Source of the DNA: Tumebacillus lacus
GTDB taxonomy: Bacteria; Bacillota; Bacilli; Tumebacillales; Tumebacillaceae
Reading direction: 5' to 3'
DNA: 64,000 nucleotides
Assembly (NCBI RefSeq): GCF_026410385.1
Contig: NZ_JAPMLT010000015.1
Span: 1-64,000 of the forward strand
The notes below the pieces were generated by a model that was not told the DNA's origin, did no database searches, and saw nothing but the letters and a program-made list of their open reading frames with translations. Positions 45,726 through 55,027 of this stretch are shown here, in pieces (within the stretch, counting starts at the first letter, position 1; each line of letters opens with the position of its first letter). Position numbers and translations under genes: made by a program.

Positions 45726-45763
45726 AAACCGATTCCCGGAAAACGGGGGTCGGTTTTTTCTTT
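45726..45763 (+). terminator. Terminator after the coiled-coil M23 gene
   Basis: AAACCGATTCCC pairs with GGGGGTCGGTTT (two G-T pairs), followed by a T-run. Confidence 0.8.
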
Positions 45764-45857
45764 TGGGGAAAGGGGAAAGCGGACGAGAGCGTCTGAATAC
45801 AGTCTGTGCATGAGCCTGCATGATCCTGCACCCAGCCTGAAAGTGGGAGGTGATCGG

Positions 45858-46307
45858 ATGGACCTAAAACGCGTGCGCGCCGATCAGGTCGGCGGCGTGC
45901 TGGCGATCTTGGTCGGGATCACGGCGATCCGCGAGGCGGTGCGGCTCTATCCGTACCGACTGGGCACAGTGGTCGGCGATCATCTGCTGTTTGCCGTGCT
46001 CGGCGGCCTTTTGATCGTCTTTGGCGTGCTGCTGATCTTCGTTCGCCAGCCGGGCGGCGGTGAGGTCGATTGGCCGGAGCGGCAAACGCTGCGGGCGCTG
46101 GTGCTCACGCTCGGATCGTTGCTCGCGTACCGACTGCTGTTGCCAGTGCTCGGGTATCCCGTCAGCACATTTTTGATCTCGGTGCTGTTGTACCGCTGGT
46201 TTGGCTCTTATCGTATTCTTATCTGTTTGGCTGCCGGTGCGCTGACGACGGCGGTGTTGTATGTGGTGTTTCTGCTGTGGCTCGGCCTGTCGTTGCCTGG
46301 AGGTTGA
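45858..46307 (+). CDS. tctB: Tripartite tricarboxylate transporter, small membrane subunit (TctB)
   Basis: 149 aa from ATG 45858 behind GGGAGGTG. Four membrane helices with a polar loop between helices 2 and 3 (RQPGGGEVDWPERQTLRAL), the classic TctB layout. Partner of TctA and the binding protein TctC in a sodium- or proton-driven uptake system for citrate-like acids. 28 bases to tctA. No tctDE two-component pair is nearby, so control is unclear. Confidence 0.88.
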   Translation: MDLKRVRADQVGGVLAILVGITAIREAVRLYPYRLGTVVGDHLLFAVLGGLLIVFGVLLIFVRQPGGGEVDWPERQTLRALVLTLGSLLAYRLLLPVLGYPVSTFLISVLLYRWFGSYRILICLAAGALTTAVLYVVFLLWLGLSLPGG

Positions 46308-46335
46308 AGGGGAGATCGAGGAGGAGGGGAGAGCG

Positions 46336-47859
46336 GTGGAAACGTTGGGATTGCTCCTCTCGGGATTTGCGGAAGCGTTGACGTGGCCCAATCTGCTCGT
46401 CGTCGCTCTCGGGGCGTTGGTCGGGACGCTGGTCGGCGTCCTGCCCGGCCTCGGGCCGACGTCGGCGATTGCGATCCTGTTGCCGCTGACGACCGTCCTG
46501 CCGCCGACGCAGGGGATCATCATGCTGGCCGGGATCTACTATGGTGCGATGTACGGCGGGTCGACGACGGCGATTTTGCTGAACATACCGGGCGAGGTGT
46601 CGTCGGTGCCGACCTGTCTGGACGGCTACCCGCTGGCCCGGCAAGGACGCGGCGGAGCGGCGCTCGGGGTGGCGGCGGTCGGCTCGTTTGTCGCCGGGTC
46701 GCTGGCGGTCGTCGGGCTGGTGCTGTTTGCGCCGTTTCTGGCAGATCAGGCGATCAAGTTTGGTCCGCCTGAGTATTTTGCCCTGATGGTGATGGCGTTG
46801 ACGGTGATCGTCAATCTGGCGGGGAGTTCGTTGCTCAAAGCGTTGACGATGGGCGTGTTCGGCTATCTGCTGTCGCTCGTCGGGATCGGACCGTCGTCGG
46901 GGATGCCCCGAATGAATGTTGACAACTCGGCGTGGACGGGCGGATTTGAGCTGGTGTCGCTGATCATCGGTCTGTTTGCGATCACGGAAGTATTGAAAGG
47001 TCTGGAGGAGAAAAAAACGGCGATCGTCTCGGCGAAGATCAAGAGCGTCTACCCGTCGCGTGCCGATCTCAAGCAAAGTTTCAAACCGATGCTGCGCGGC
47101 GGGGTGCTGGGATTTTTCATGGGCCTGTTGCCCGGCTGTTCTCCTGCGGTGAGCACGTTTCTGTCGTATGACTTGGAAAAAAGGGTCTCCAAGCATCCGG
47201 AGAAATTTGGTCAAGGCGCCATCGAAGGGGTGGCCGCCCCGGAGTCGGCCAACAACGCCACGTCTTCGGCCGGATTTATCCCGCTGCTCGCCCTTGGCAT
47301 CCCGGCCTCGCCGCCGCTGGCGATCTTGCTCGGGGGCTTGATGATCTACGGACTCGCACCGGGGCCGACGCTGTTTGCCCAGCACGGGGAGTTTGTGTGG
47401 ACGGTGATCGCGTCGATGTTCATCGGTAATGCGATGCTGCTCGTGCTCAATCTGCCCTTGGTGCGGATGTGGGCGAAACTGACGCAGGTGCCCTACGGCA
47501 TTCTGGCTCCGATCATCTTGTTGCTCAGCGTGATCGGGGCGTATTCGGTGCGGGCCTCGCTGTTCGATGTGACGGTGGCGGTGGTGTTTGGCGGGCTGGG
47601 CTGGCTGTTTCACAAATTTCGCTGGCCGGTCATCCCGTTTGTGCTGTGCTTCATCCTCGGCCCCTTGCTGGAGCAATCGCTGATCCAATCGATGGCGATG
47701 TCGGCAGGTAGTCCGTGGATTTTCTTCCAGCGGCCGATCTCGCTGACGTTGATGATTCTGTCGGTCCTGTTGCTGTTCTTTGCATGGCGTCTGAAACGGC
47801 GCACGGAGCGGCGCGTGGTGCAGGAGGTCGGGGAAGACGTTGATCTGCACGAACACTAG
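46336..47859 (+). CDS. tctA: Tripartite tricarboxylate transporter, large permease (TctA)
   Basis: 507 aa from GTG 46336 after GAGGGGAG; upstream in-frame codons overlap tctB and lack a site. About 11-12 membrane helices. TctA signatures: VGVLPGLGPTSAIAILLPLT near the start, YYGAMYGGSTTAILLNIPGE, the symmetric second motif FFMGLLPGCSPAVSTFLSYD and EGVAAPESANNA. Forms the transport channel. Co-transcribed with tctB and tctC. Confidence 0.95.
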   Translation: METLGLLLSGFAEALTWPNLLVVALGALVGTLVGVLPGLGPTSAIAILLPLTTVLPPTQGIIMLAGIYYGAMYGGSTTAILLNIPGEVSSVPTCLDGYPLARQGRGGAALGVAAVGSFVAGSLAVVGLVLFAPFLADQAIKFGPPEYFALMVMALTVIVNLAGSSLLKALTMGVFGYLLSLVGIGPSSGMPRMNVDNSAWTGGFELVSLIIGLFAITEVLKGLEEKKTAIVSAKIKSVYPSRADLKQSFKPMLRGGVLGFFMGLLPGCSPAVSTFLSYDLEKRVSKHPEKFGQGAIEGVAAPESANNATSSAGFIPLLALGIPASPPLAILLGGLMIYGLAPGPTLFAQHGEFVWTVIASMFIGNAMLLVLNLPLVRMWAKLTQVPYGILAPIILLLSVIGAYSVRASLFDVTVAVVFGGLGWLFHKFRWPVIPFVLCFILGPLLEQSLIQSMAMSAGSPWIFFQRPISLTLMILSVLLLFFAWRLKRRTERRVVQEVGEDVDLHEH

Positions 47860-47878
47860 GAAAGGCAGGGGATGCGCG

Positions 47879-48889
47879 ATGAAGAGAGATGCGGTTCGTG
47901 CCGGGCTCGCAGCGCTGTTGCTCGTCCCGTTGATCGCGGCAGGCTGTTCGTTTGACGGAGGTGCCGGGGGCGGGAACGGGGACGGATACCCGACGAAGGG
48001 GATCGAATACGTCGTCCCGTTTGCCCCGGGCGGAGGTGTGGACCTTGTGGCGCGGGCGGTGAGCGAGTACGCGAGCAAGGAGTGGGGCGTCCCCGTCAAC
48101 GTCGTGAACAAGACGGGCGGCGGCGGGGCTGTCGGGGCGGAGTATGCGCTGAAGCAGGCGAAGAAGGACGGTTATACGGTGCTGGCAGACAATGTGTCGA
48201 GCACTTCGATGCTGGTCAGCGGCATGAAACAACCGCCGGTCACGCTGGAGGACCGGCAGTTGACGTCGCGGATCGTGCTCGATCCGATCGCGTTTGCGGT
48301 GAAGGCGGATGCACCGTGGAAGGACATGAAGGAGTTCACCGAGTGGGTGAAGGCGCATCCGGATCAGTTGACGTGGACCAGCGTGGGACCGGCAGGCACG
48401 TCGGCGTTTGGCGTGGCCGACTGGCTGAGTGCGGTCGGCGTCGATTTCAGCAAGACCCGGATGGTCGCCACCACCGGCGCGGCCGACTCGCTGCCGAAAG
48501 TGGCAGGCGGCCACGCGACGCTTGCCGTGCACACGGTGGCGGAGGTGTACCCGCTGGCTTCGGCGGGTAAAGTGAAGATCCTCGGTGTGCAAGCGGAGGA
48601 GCGCAGCCCGTATCTGCCGAACGTGCCGACACTGAAAGAGCTCGGGATCGAAGGCGTCAACGTAAAATGGTGGACGGGGCTGACCGTCCCCAAAGGTGCG
48701 CCGGATGCAGTGGTGAAGAAGTGGGAGAGCACCTTGCAAAAAATGGTCAAGGACCCGGCGTTTTTGGAAAAAATGAAGACCCTGCACATGGAAGTCAGCT
48801 ATCAGGACGCGCAGACGTTCACCGGCTTCGTACTGGATGAAGCAAAGTACTACACCGAGCTGGCGGAAGCGAGAGGGATGAGGAAGTAA
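47879..48889 (+). CDS. tctC: Tripartite tricarboxylate transporter, substrate-binding lipoprotein (TctC)
   Basis: 336 aa from ATG 47879 behind AGGGGA. Signal peptide with lipobox IAAGC (Cys23). The Bug/TctC fold is clear from IEYVVPFAPGGGVDLVARAVSEYA and VVNKTGGGGAVGAEYA, and from the loop VGPAGTSAFGVADWL. Lipid-anchored outside the membrane, it captures the substrate for TctA/TctB. Usually encoded first in such operons; here it is last. The substrate (citrate or another carboxylate) cannot be told. Confidence 0.93.
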   Translation: MKRDAVRAGLAALLLVPLIAAGCSFDGGAGGGNGDGYPTKGIEYVVPFAPGGGVDLVARAVSEYASKEWGVPVNVVNKTGGGGAVGAEYALKQAKKDGYTVLADNVSSTSMLVSGMKQPPVTLEDRQLTSRIVLDPIAFAVKADAPWKDMKEFTEWVKAHPDQLTWTSVGPAGTSAFGVADWLSAVGVDFSKTRMVATTGAADSLPKVAGGHATLAVHTVAEVYPLASAGKVKILGVQAEERSPYLPNVPTLKELGIEGVNVKWWTGLTVPKGAPDAVVKKWESTLQKMVKDPAFLEKMKTLHMEVSYQDAQTFTGFVLDEAKYYTELAEARGMRK

Positions 48890-48916
48890 ACGGGAATGCA
48901 AATAAATAAGTTAAGT

Positions 48917-48947
48917 AAAGGTTCGCATGGATGCGAGCCTTTTTTAC
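48917..48947 (+). terminator. Terminator of the tct operon
   Basis: AAAGGTTCGCAT pairs with ATGCGAGCCTTT, then a T-run. Confidence 0.8.
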
Positions 48948-49007
48948 GTATCGTGCACCTGTTATGGTATGATTTGAAAGGTTGTGACTTCAGGGAGGAG
49001 AAGGATC

Positions 49008-49913
49008 ATGTCGGTACGGTACAAGGGCTATGTGATGGCGATTACAGGCGCTTCGCTGTGGGGGATCTCCGGGGTGGTGGCGCAGACGATGTTTCATCAG
49101 TATGGATTTGCCACGGAGTGGTTGGTGTCTGCTCGGATGTTTGTCTCAGGTTTGCTATTTTTGTTGATCGCACAGTTCAGAGCGGGACAGAGTGTTTTAC
49201 ATATCTGGAAACAAAACGAGAGCCGGCAGTCCCTGTTGCTGTTTTCAGCCGTTGGTATGCTGGGCGCGCAATATACTTTCTTCGCCAGCATTTATGCCGG
49301 CAATGCTGCGACGGCCACCCTGCTGCAGTCGCTCGGTCCGATGGTGGTCATGATCTACCTTGCGTTTCGAGTTCGAAAGATTCCTTCGGGGCGTGAAATC
49401 ATCGCGTTGCTGTTTGCTTGCTTGGGTGTCTATCTGCTGGTGACAAACGGATCGATGAATCGGCTGTCGATCTCAGCAGCTGCTGTGTTCTGGGGATTGT
49501 TGACGGCTGTTTGCATTGCCTTTAACAGCATTCAACCGAAGCGGATGTTGGAAACGTGGGGCTCCAGTGCGGTGATCGGGTGGGGGATGCTGATCGGCAG
49601 TCTGCTGCTTGCGGTCATCACCCGGCCTTGGACGATGACCGAGCAGATCATATGGACCTTGCCTTCTGTATTCTCCCTGTGCTTCGTGATCCTGCTGGGA
49701 ACGCTGGTACCGTTCTTCTTATATATCGACAGCCTGCGGTTTATCAGCGCGACAGAAGCGAGTTTGCTGTCCAGCATCGAGCCGCTGGTCGCTGTTTGTG
49801 CCTCGGTCATGTGGTTGCAAAGCCCGATGGGGCTGTTTGAAATGGGAGGGGCCGGTTTTATTCTCCTGACGGTTGTGTTGCTTTCGTTGCAGAGGCCGCA
49901 ACCTGCAAAGTGA
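49008..49913 (+). CDS. EamA/DMT family transporter
   Basis: 301 aa from ATG 49008 behind GGGAGGAG; an ATG at 48984 is upstream of the site. Ten predicted membrane helices in two EamA repeats, the first beginning GYVMAITGASLWGISGVVAQ and the second ISAAAVFWGLLTAVCIAFNS. Drug/metabolite exporters of this family move amino acids or other small metabolites; the substrate is unknown. Monocistronic. Confidence 0.88.
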   Translation: MSVRYKGYVMAITGASLWGISGVVAQTMFHQYGFATEWLVSARMFVSGLLFLLIAQFRAGQSVLHIWKQNESRQSLLLFSAVGMLGAQYTFFASIYAGNAATATLLQSLGPMVVMIYLAFRVRKIPSGREIIALLFACLGVYLLVTNGSMNRLSISAAAVFWGLLTAVCIAFNSIQPKRMLETWGSSAVIGWGMLIGSLLLAVITRPWTMTEQIIWTLPSVFSLCFVILLGTLVPFFLYIDSLRFISATEASLLSSIEPLVAVCASVMWLQSPMGLFEMGGAGFILLTVVLLSLQRPQPAK

Positions 49914-49920
49914 AGCATAG

Positions 49921-49951
49921 ACCTGAGTCCGGTGTTCCACCGGCTCAGGTC
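49921..49951 (+). terminator. Probable terminator after the EamA gene
   Basis: ACCTGAGTCCGGTG pairs with CACCGGCTCAGGT (one mismatch); the following T stretch is poor (CCTTTC). Confidence 0.6.
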
Positions 49952-50370
49952 CTTTCATTTCCCACCATGCGAAGGAGTTTTTTTATTTTGGAGGCAGTGG
50001 CAGTCAAACACTTTCTCTCCCTCCATCGTCTACTTTTACGAGGTGATACAAAATGGACGTGGCATTGAATGCCGCGATAGATAAGCGTGCGTTGTTGCGT
50101 GAGTTGACAGACCAGACGATGTGGCCGAAACATTCGTCTAAATATTCAGCTTTCTCATGTAATCAATTTCCCATTGGCGGGTTCCAATACTTGTAGAGGG
50201 AAAGTGGGCATAGGATTTGGTATGCTGAAAAGAGAATTCGCAGTGTTATGTCTACTTCAATCACCACAAAATGGGATTCTTTCCCTGATAAGGCAGGTCT
50301 TCTTCTCTAGGCTGGAGAAGTATAGAATGTTTGGAATACTTATGAGGACGACCGAATTGGAGGCTGGATG
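49952..50370 (+). other. Intergenic region with a possible remnant ORF
   Basis: About 420 bases between the EamA terminator and moxR, more AT-rich than the flanks. One short ORF (next entry) has a good ribosome site. The remainder up to the moxR start shows no gene I can support; an open frame at 50174-50371 lacks a site and has no recognisable features. The moxR promoter should lie here, but no strong -35/-10 pair stands out. Confidence 0.5.
50053..50196 (+). CDS. Possible 47-aa peptide or gene fragment
   Basis: ATG 50053 is preceded by a good site (GAGGTGATACAAA) and reads 47 codons to TAG at 50194. The first ~25 residues (MDVALNAAIDKRALLRELTD) look like a normal protein start; the tail is low in structure and may be out of the original frame. 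It may be a decayed 5' fragment of a larger gene. No family recognised. Confidence 0.3.
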   Translation: MDVALNAAIDKRALLRELTDQTMWPKHSSKYSAFSCNQFPIGGFQYL

Positions 50371-51360
50371 ATGTTGACTCAAGATCGTGATCTTGTGAAT
50401 CGTGAATTTGATAATCCCCGCGATGTGTTGGTGGAAGTTGTAAATAATGTAGAACGCGTGATCGTCGGCAAATCGAAAGCGGTGCAACTGTGCCTGGTCG
50501 CGTTGCTCTGCGGCGGCCATGTGTTGCTGGAGGACGTGCCGGGCGTCGGCAAAACGATGCTGGTGCGCGCGATCTCCAAGTCGCTCGGCTGCTCGTTCAA
50601 GCGCATTCAGTTCACTCCCGACCTGCTCCCGTCCGACGTAACCGGCGTGTCGATCTACAATCAAAAGACGACCGAGTTTGAATTCCGCCCGGGTCCGATC
50701 CTCGCCAACGTGGTGCTGGCCGACGAGATCAACCGCACGTCGCCCAAAACGCAGTCGGCGCTGCTCGAAGCGATGGAGGAGGGCAACATCACCGTCGACG
50801 GCACGACCTACAAACTGCCGTCCCCGTTCCTCGTCATGGCGACGCAAAACCCGATTGAGTACGAAGGCACGTTCCCGCTGCCGGAAGCTCAACTCGACCG
50901 CTTCCTGCTGAAAATGAACCTGGGCTATCCGAATCAGGAAGATGAGATCGCGATGCTCGCCCGTCAGCAACTCCAGCATCCGATTGAGACGATCGATCAA
51001 GTGACCGACCTTGAAATGCTTCAGACGATGCAGAAACAGGCGCGCGAAGTCTATGTGGAAGAGAGCATCCGCGAGTACATCGTCAAGATCGCCACGGAGA
51101 CCCGCAACCATCAAGCGGTCTATCTCGGTGCATCGCCGCGCGGCTCGCTGGCTCTCTTCCGGGCGGCACAGGCGCTGGCCTACATCCTCGGCCGCGATTA
51201 TGTGGTACCGGATGATGTGAAGGAACTGGTGCCGACGACGCTGACGCACCGCATCATTTTGAAAAGCGAAGCCCGCCTGAACGGTCAGACGACGGAGCAG
51301 ATCCTTCAGGACATCCTCAAGGCGATCCCGGTTCCGGTCATCCGCGAACGGGCGAAGTAA
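50371..51360 (+). CDS. MoxR-family AAA+ ATPase
   Basis: 329 aa from ATG 50371 (50368 also possible) behind TTGGAGG. Walker A EDVPGVGKTML, Walker B VVLADEINRTSPKTQSALLEAMEE, sensor 1 MATQNP, sensor 2 GASPRGSLALFRAAQALA. MoxR ATPases act as chaperone-like activators of proteins, usually together with a DUF58 protein as here. First gene of the three-gene operon moxR-DUF58-transglutaminase. Confidence 0.95.
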   Translation: MLTQDRDLVNREFDNPRDVLVEVVNNVERVIVGKSKAVQLCLVALLCGGHVLLEDVPGVGKTMLVRAISKSLGCSFKRIQFTPDLLPSDVTGVSIYNQKTTEFEFRPGPILANVVLADEINRTSPKTQSALLEAMEEGNITVDGTTYKLPSPFLVMATQNPIEYEGTFPLPEAQLDRFLLKMNLGYPNQEDEIAMLARQQLQHPIETIDQVTDLEMLQTMQKQAREVYVEESIREYIVKIATETRNHQAVYLGASPRGSLALFRAAQALAYILGRDYVVPDDVKELVPTTLTHRIILKSEARLNGQTTEQILQDILKAIPVPVIRERAK

Positions 51361-51374
51361 GGGGTGGGGTCCCG

Positions 51375-52598
51375 ATGAAACGCTTTGGACGGATCATGCT
51401 CTGGGCGGCGCTCGTGCTCGTCGCTTTCTCGTACGGGAACTTTCAGGGCGGGTTCGCCGCGTGGTTTCTTTTTTACGCCACGTTCTTGATCGCCCTGTAC
51501 GAATGGCTGACCGAGCGGTACGCGCTGCGCAGTTCGACCTCCACCCGCCGACTCTCCTCGCACCGGCTGACGGCCGGGCAGACGCTGGAGGTCGATGTGC
51601 TGGTGGAGGTGCAGGGAAAATTTCCTCTGCCGTGGGTGGTGGTGGAAGACTCGCTGCCGACCCGCCTCTTGCTGCAGAGCGGCTCGAACCGCGAACTGCA
51701 TTTCCCCGGCTTTGACCGCAAACTGCGGGTGACGTATCACCTGCAAAACATGCCGCGCGGCAAATACACCATCGGCGACACACACCTGGTCACCGGGGAT
51801 GTGTTCGGCCTGTACCGCAAAGAGGCGGTGCACCGCCGAAGCGATGAGGTGACGGTGTATCCGCGCGTGATGCCGATCAAATACTGGCATTCGGTGCACA
51901 AATTCAACACGGGCAACTCCTATGCACAAAACCGGATGACCGAAGACTCGGCCAACGTCATCGGCGTGCGCGACTATGCACCGGGAGATCGTCTGTCGCG
52001 CATTCACTGGCGGGCGTCTGCCCGCACCGGTTCGCTGAAGACGAAAGAGTTCGAGTTGCACGTCACCAACGACATGATGTTTTTCCTGAACCGCACCGCC
52101 CGCGACTATATGGGGGCGAGCCAGCAATTGTTTGAGCTGGCGGTGACGACGTGCGCGTCCCTGTCCAAATACGCGCTGCAACGGAAATTTTCTGCCGGGC
52201 TCGTCTCCTACGGCCGCGACCGGATGACGATCCCGCAGAGTCGCAACGAAGAACATTATTTCCGCATCATCGAGCATCTGGCGGTGGTGCAGCCGGACGG
52301 CGACTCGGAGTTTCGCGACGCGATCCTGCGCGAGGTCAACTACTTGCAGCGAGGAAGCACGGTGGTGCTGGTCACGCCGGTGCTCGATGACGAGATCGTC
52401 AAACTGATCGGCTTCCTCGAATATCGCAAGGTCAAGGCGGAGTTGTTTTACGTCGTCGGTGGCCGTACGGTGGACGAGACCGATCATGCGCGCATCGGCA
52501 AACTGTCGACGCTCGGGGTGCACACGTATCTCCTCCATGAGGAAAATGATCTGGAAGACGCAGTAAGGGGGCCGGCTGCTTATGCTTCGAACAGCTAG
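51375..52598 (+). CDS. DUF58 family protein
   Basis: 407 aa, ATG 14 bases after moxR. Two N-terminal hydrophobic helices (about 5-45), a beta-rich middle, then the DUF58 signature VIGVRDYAPGDRLSRIHWRASART (about 195-218) and a vWA-like C-terminal fold. Works with the MoxR ATPase at the membrane; precise function unknown. Its end overlaps the transglutaminase gene by 17 bases. Confidence 0.92.
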   Translation: MKRFGRIMLWAALVLVAFSYGNFQGGFAAWFLFYATFLIALYEWLTERYALRSSTSTRRLSSHRLTAGQTLEVDVLVEVQGKFPLPWVVVEDSLPTRLLLQSGSNRELHFPGFDRKLRVTYHLQNMPRGKYTIGDTHLVTGDVFGLYRKEAVHRRSDEVTVYPRVMPIKYWHSVHKFNTGNSYAQNRMTEDSANVIGVRDYAPGDRLSRIHWRASARTGSLKTKEFELHVTNDMMFFLNRTARDYMGASQQLFELAVTTCASLSKYALQRKFSAGLVSYGRDRMTIPQSRNEEHYFRIIEHLAVVQPDGDSEFRDAILREVNYLQRGSTVVLVTPVLDDEIVKLIGFLEYRKVKAELFYVVGGRTVDETDHARIGKLSTLGVHTYLLHEENDLEDAVRGPAAYASNS

Positions 52599-54753
52599 AT
52601 GGATCACGGGCAGTTTCTTGCGCGACGCGGTGCTGTTTGCGCTGGTCACGCTGTGGCTCCACCAGTTGCTGGTGCCGTTCGGGGAAGCGACGAACATTCC
52701 GAGCGTGACGTTGTTCACGACGTTTATCGGGCTGCTGTTCGTCAGCGACCTGATCGTCGGCGGATGGATTCCCCGCTTGCTCCTGAAGGCGCTGGTGCTG
52801 ATCCTCTTTATGTACAGCGGGTATTACAAACACTATGCCTTTATTGAGATGACCTGGATGACGCACTGGTTGAGCGATCTGTATTACACGGTCCGAGCGG
52901 CGTTCTCCTCTGATCTCGATCTGTTGCCTGAGTCGGGGCGGACGACCGTGTTCTTCCTGACGTTGTGGATGTTCCAGACGTTTTTCCGCCAGAGCTTGAA
53001 CTCCCGGATGTGGATGTTTGTGTTTCTGTTGATCGGTTCGATCGGGCTTGGCGTGCTGGATTCGTTTTTTGTCAAAGATGCCAAGTGGAACATCGTGCTG
53101 TTCCTGTTCCTCGGCCTGTTGATCCTCTCGTTCATGCAGTTGCCGGCCATCGAGCGCATCGCCCGCATGCCGCGCCGGATGAGTGGCTGGCCGACCGAGT
53201 GGCTGGTCTGGACGCTGGTGCTGTCTGTGATCGTCGTCGGGACGTCCTCGGCCGCGCCGAAGATCAAAGAGCCCAACTGGCCGGACCCGGTCGCGTTCCT
53301 TCAGTCGAAAAAGGGATCGGGCGCGACGGTGCAAAAAATCGGCTACGGCAACGACGACACGAGGCTCGGCGGGCCGTTCCAGATGGATGAACAAGTCGTG
53401 TTCACCGTCAAGACCAGCGTCGAGCAGTACTACCGCGGCGAGGCCAAAACCACGTACACCGGCAAAGGCTGGCTGTCTTCTTCCGTCGGCGAGGTCGTGA
53501 GCGACCTGCGAGACATGCGGCACCTGCAACGCATGGAGCCGGTCGTGATGGAAGGCGAGCAAGTCGTGCAGGAGTATCAGTTCAAGTCCGATATGGTGCC
53601 GGTCGTATTTAACCAGTATCGGATGACCGGGGTCGAGCTGATCAATCCGGCGCAGACGACGCTGTTGTACAGCGATCTCGACAGCCGGCTGTCGCTCAAC
53701 TCCTTGAACGAAGGGGACAGCTACCGCGTGTCCTCGCTGATTCCGTATTTTGATGAAAAGAAATACAACGGCGCGAACGTGCCGTCGCCAAACCCGATGA
53801 CCCGTCCGTATCTGTCGCTGCCGGTGACGTTGCCGCAGCGGGTCAAAGATCTGGCGCGGGAGATCACCGCCGATGCCAAGACGCCGTATCAACGGGCGGA
53901 GGCGATCGAAACGTACCTGCGCAACACCTACTCCTATGAGACCAAGGACGTGCCGGTGCCGGACGAAGAGCAAGACTTTGTCGATCAGTTCCTGTTTGAT
54001 TCGTTGCGCGGCTACTGCGACCACTTCTCGTCGTCGATGGTCGTGATGGCGCGCTCGGTCGGGCTGCCGGCCCGTTGGGTGAAAGGCTTCACCAAAGGCG
54101 ACGTCGATCTGACGTACCGCGGTGAGAAGGAAGGCGAGTATCTCTACGTCGTGAAAAATCGCAACGCGCACTCCTGGCCGGAGATTTACTTTGAAGAGAT
54201 CGGCTGGGTGGCGTTCGAACCGACGTCGACGTTCTCGATGCCGCATTTGTTCAAGCCGGATGAAGAGACGTCTGTGCCGCTGCCCGTCCCGACAGAGGAG
54301 GCGCCGAAGCAGGAGAAAGATCTGGAAAACGAAACGGCGACCACAACCGCGTCCTCGTTTGAGATCGATTGGAAAGCGCTCGGCAAAGGGTCGCTGTGGA
54401 TCGCCGGGATCGCGCTCTTGTTGGCGTTCTTCTTCCGCCGTCAACTGGTCACCGCGTGGTATCTGCGACGGGCCTACCGCTCCGACGGCGAAGTGGCCGA
54501 CCACGCGCTGCGCCGCCTGCTCTATGTGCTCGGCAAGCTCGGGTACAAGCGGCAGGCCGACATGACGTTGCGCGAGTACGCGGTCAGCCTCTCGGCAGAC
54601 CCGTCGCTGCGGGGCCGGGAGATGGTCTCGCTGGCGAAGATCTTCGAGCGGGTGTTCTACGGCAAAGAACGCTCCGTATCGGACAAAGAGAAGGGGCAAA
54701 TCCGCGACCTTTGGACGCGGATCATTCGCAAAGCAGGTCGTCAAAAACGTTAA
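52582..54753 (+). CDS. Membrane transglutaminase-like protein (TgpA type)
   Basis: 723 aa. About six membrane helices in the first 220 residues, an outside domain with the transglutaminase core (about 415-545): Cys479 in RGYCDHFSSSMVVMARSVGLPARWVKG, His530 in NRNAHSWPEIYF and the acidic third residue just after it. A second membrane segment near 615-635 and a cytoplasmic C-terminal domain (DUF4129-like, ERVFYGKE) follow. Probably a cysteine protease or transglutaminase acting outside the cell, controlled by the MoxR/DUF58 pair; this is inferred from the conserved gene trio. Confidence 0.92.
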   Translation: MLRTARWITGSFLRDAVLFALVTLWLHQLLVPFGEATNIPSVTLFTTFIGLLFVSDLIVGGWIPRLLLKALVLILFMYSGYYKHYAFIEMTWMTHWLSDLYYTVRAAFSSDLDLLPESGRTTVFFLTLWMFQTFFRQSLNSRMWMFVFLLIGSIGLGVLDSFFVKDAKWNIVLFLFLGLLILSFMQLPAIERIARMPRRMSGWPTEWLVWTLVLSVIVVGTSSAAPKIKEPNWPDPVAFLQSKKGSGATVQKIGYGNDDTRLGGPFQMDEQVVFTVKTSVEQYYRGEAKTTYTGKGWLSSSVGEVVSDLRDMRHLQRMEPVVMEGEQVVQEYQFKSDMVPVVFNQYRMTGVELINPAQTTLLYSDLDSRLSLNSLNEGDSYRVSSLIPYFDEKKYNGANVPSPNPMTRPYLSLPVTLPQRVKDLAREITADAKTPYQRAEAIETYLRNTYSYETKDVPVPDEEQDFVDQFLFDSLRGYCDHFSSSMVVMARSVGLPARWVKGFTKGDVDLTYRGEKEGEYLYVVKNRNAHSWPEIYFEEIGWVAFEPTSTFSMPHLFKPDEETSVPLPVPTEEAPKQEKDLENETATTTASSFEIDWKALGKGSLWIAGIALLLAFFFRRQLVTAWYLRRAYRSDGEVADHALRRLLYVLGKLGYKRQADMTLREYAVSLSADPSLRGREMVSLAKIFERVFYGKERSVSDKEKGQIRDLWTRIIRKAGRQKR

Positions 54754-54777
54754 CGACGAACGATGCCAGATTTATCG

Positions 54778-54807
54778 TTGACGAATGTTCGTGTTTTACA
54801 GTAGAAT
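54778..54807 (+). promoter_or_regulatory. Promoter of the guaA riboswitch transcript
   Basis: TTGACG (54778-54783), 18-base spacer, TAGAAT (54802-54807); transcription would start near 54814, just before the aptamer. Confidence 0.7.
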
Positions 54808-54821
54808 GGTGTCGAAGCAAG

Positions 54822-54986
54822 CGCTCGTATATTGTCGGGGATAGGGCCCGGCAGTTTCTACCGGCCGCCGTAAAGGGCCGACTACGAGGTCGACACTGTG
54901 CGGAATCGGTGCACCCTGTTTTCCTCGTATGTCCTTGGTAGGGATTTCCCATACTAAGGCATGCATGGAAGACGGGGTGTTTTTTG
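54822..54986 (+). promoter_or_regulatory. Guanine riboswitch with terminator, upstream of guaA
   Basis: The aptamer (about 54822-54890) has P1 CTCGTA/TACGAG, the purine-box loop sequences (TATATTGTCGGG, GTTTCTACCGG, GTAAAGGGCCGACTA) and a C at the ligand-specifying position in GACTACGAG, so guanine or hypoxanthine rather than adenine. The terminator pairs 54912-54924 with 54967-54979, followed by TTTTTT. The 3' half of P1, TACGAGG (54883-54889), is exactly complementary to CCTCGTA (54923-54929), which overlaps the terminator stem: this is the antiterminator. Guanine therefore stops transcription of guaA and the permease. Confidence 0.93.
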
Positions 54987-55027
54987 TTTGACTCCGTTTT
55001 TACTCCAGTTTGGAAGGAATGAAGAGA

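Noticed and set aside
46219-48111. 630-codon open frame on the minus strand opposite tctA/tctC
   Set aside because: Low-complexity Arg/His/Gln translation; the plus strand carries an unmistakable TctBAC operon.
52432-54744. 770-codon open frame on the minus strand opposite the transglutaminase gene
   Set aside because: Arg/His/Gln-rich antisense shadow; the plus-strand protein has a complete catalytic triad and correct topology.
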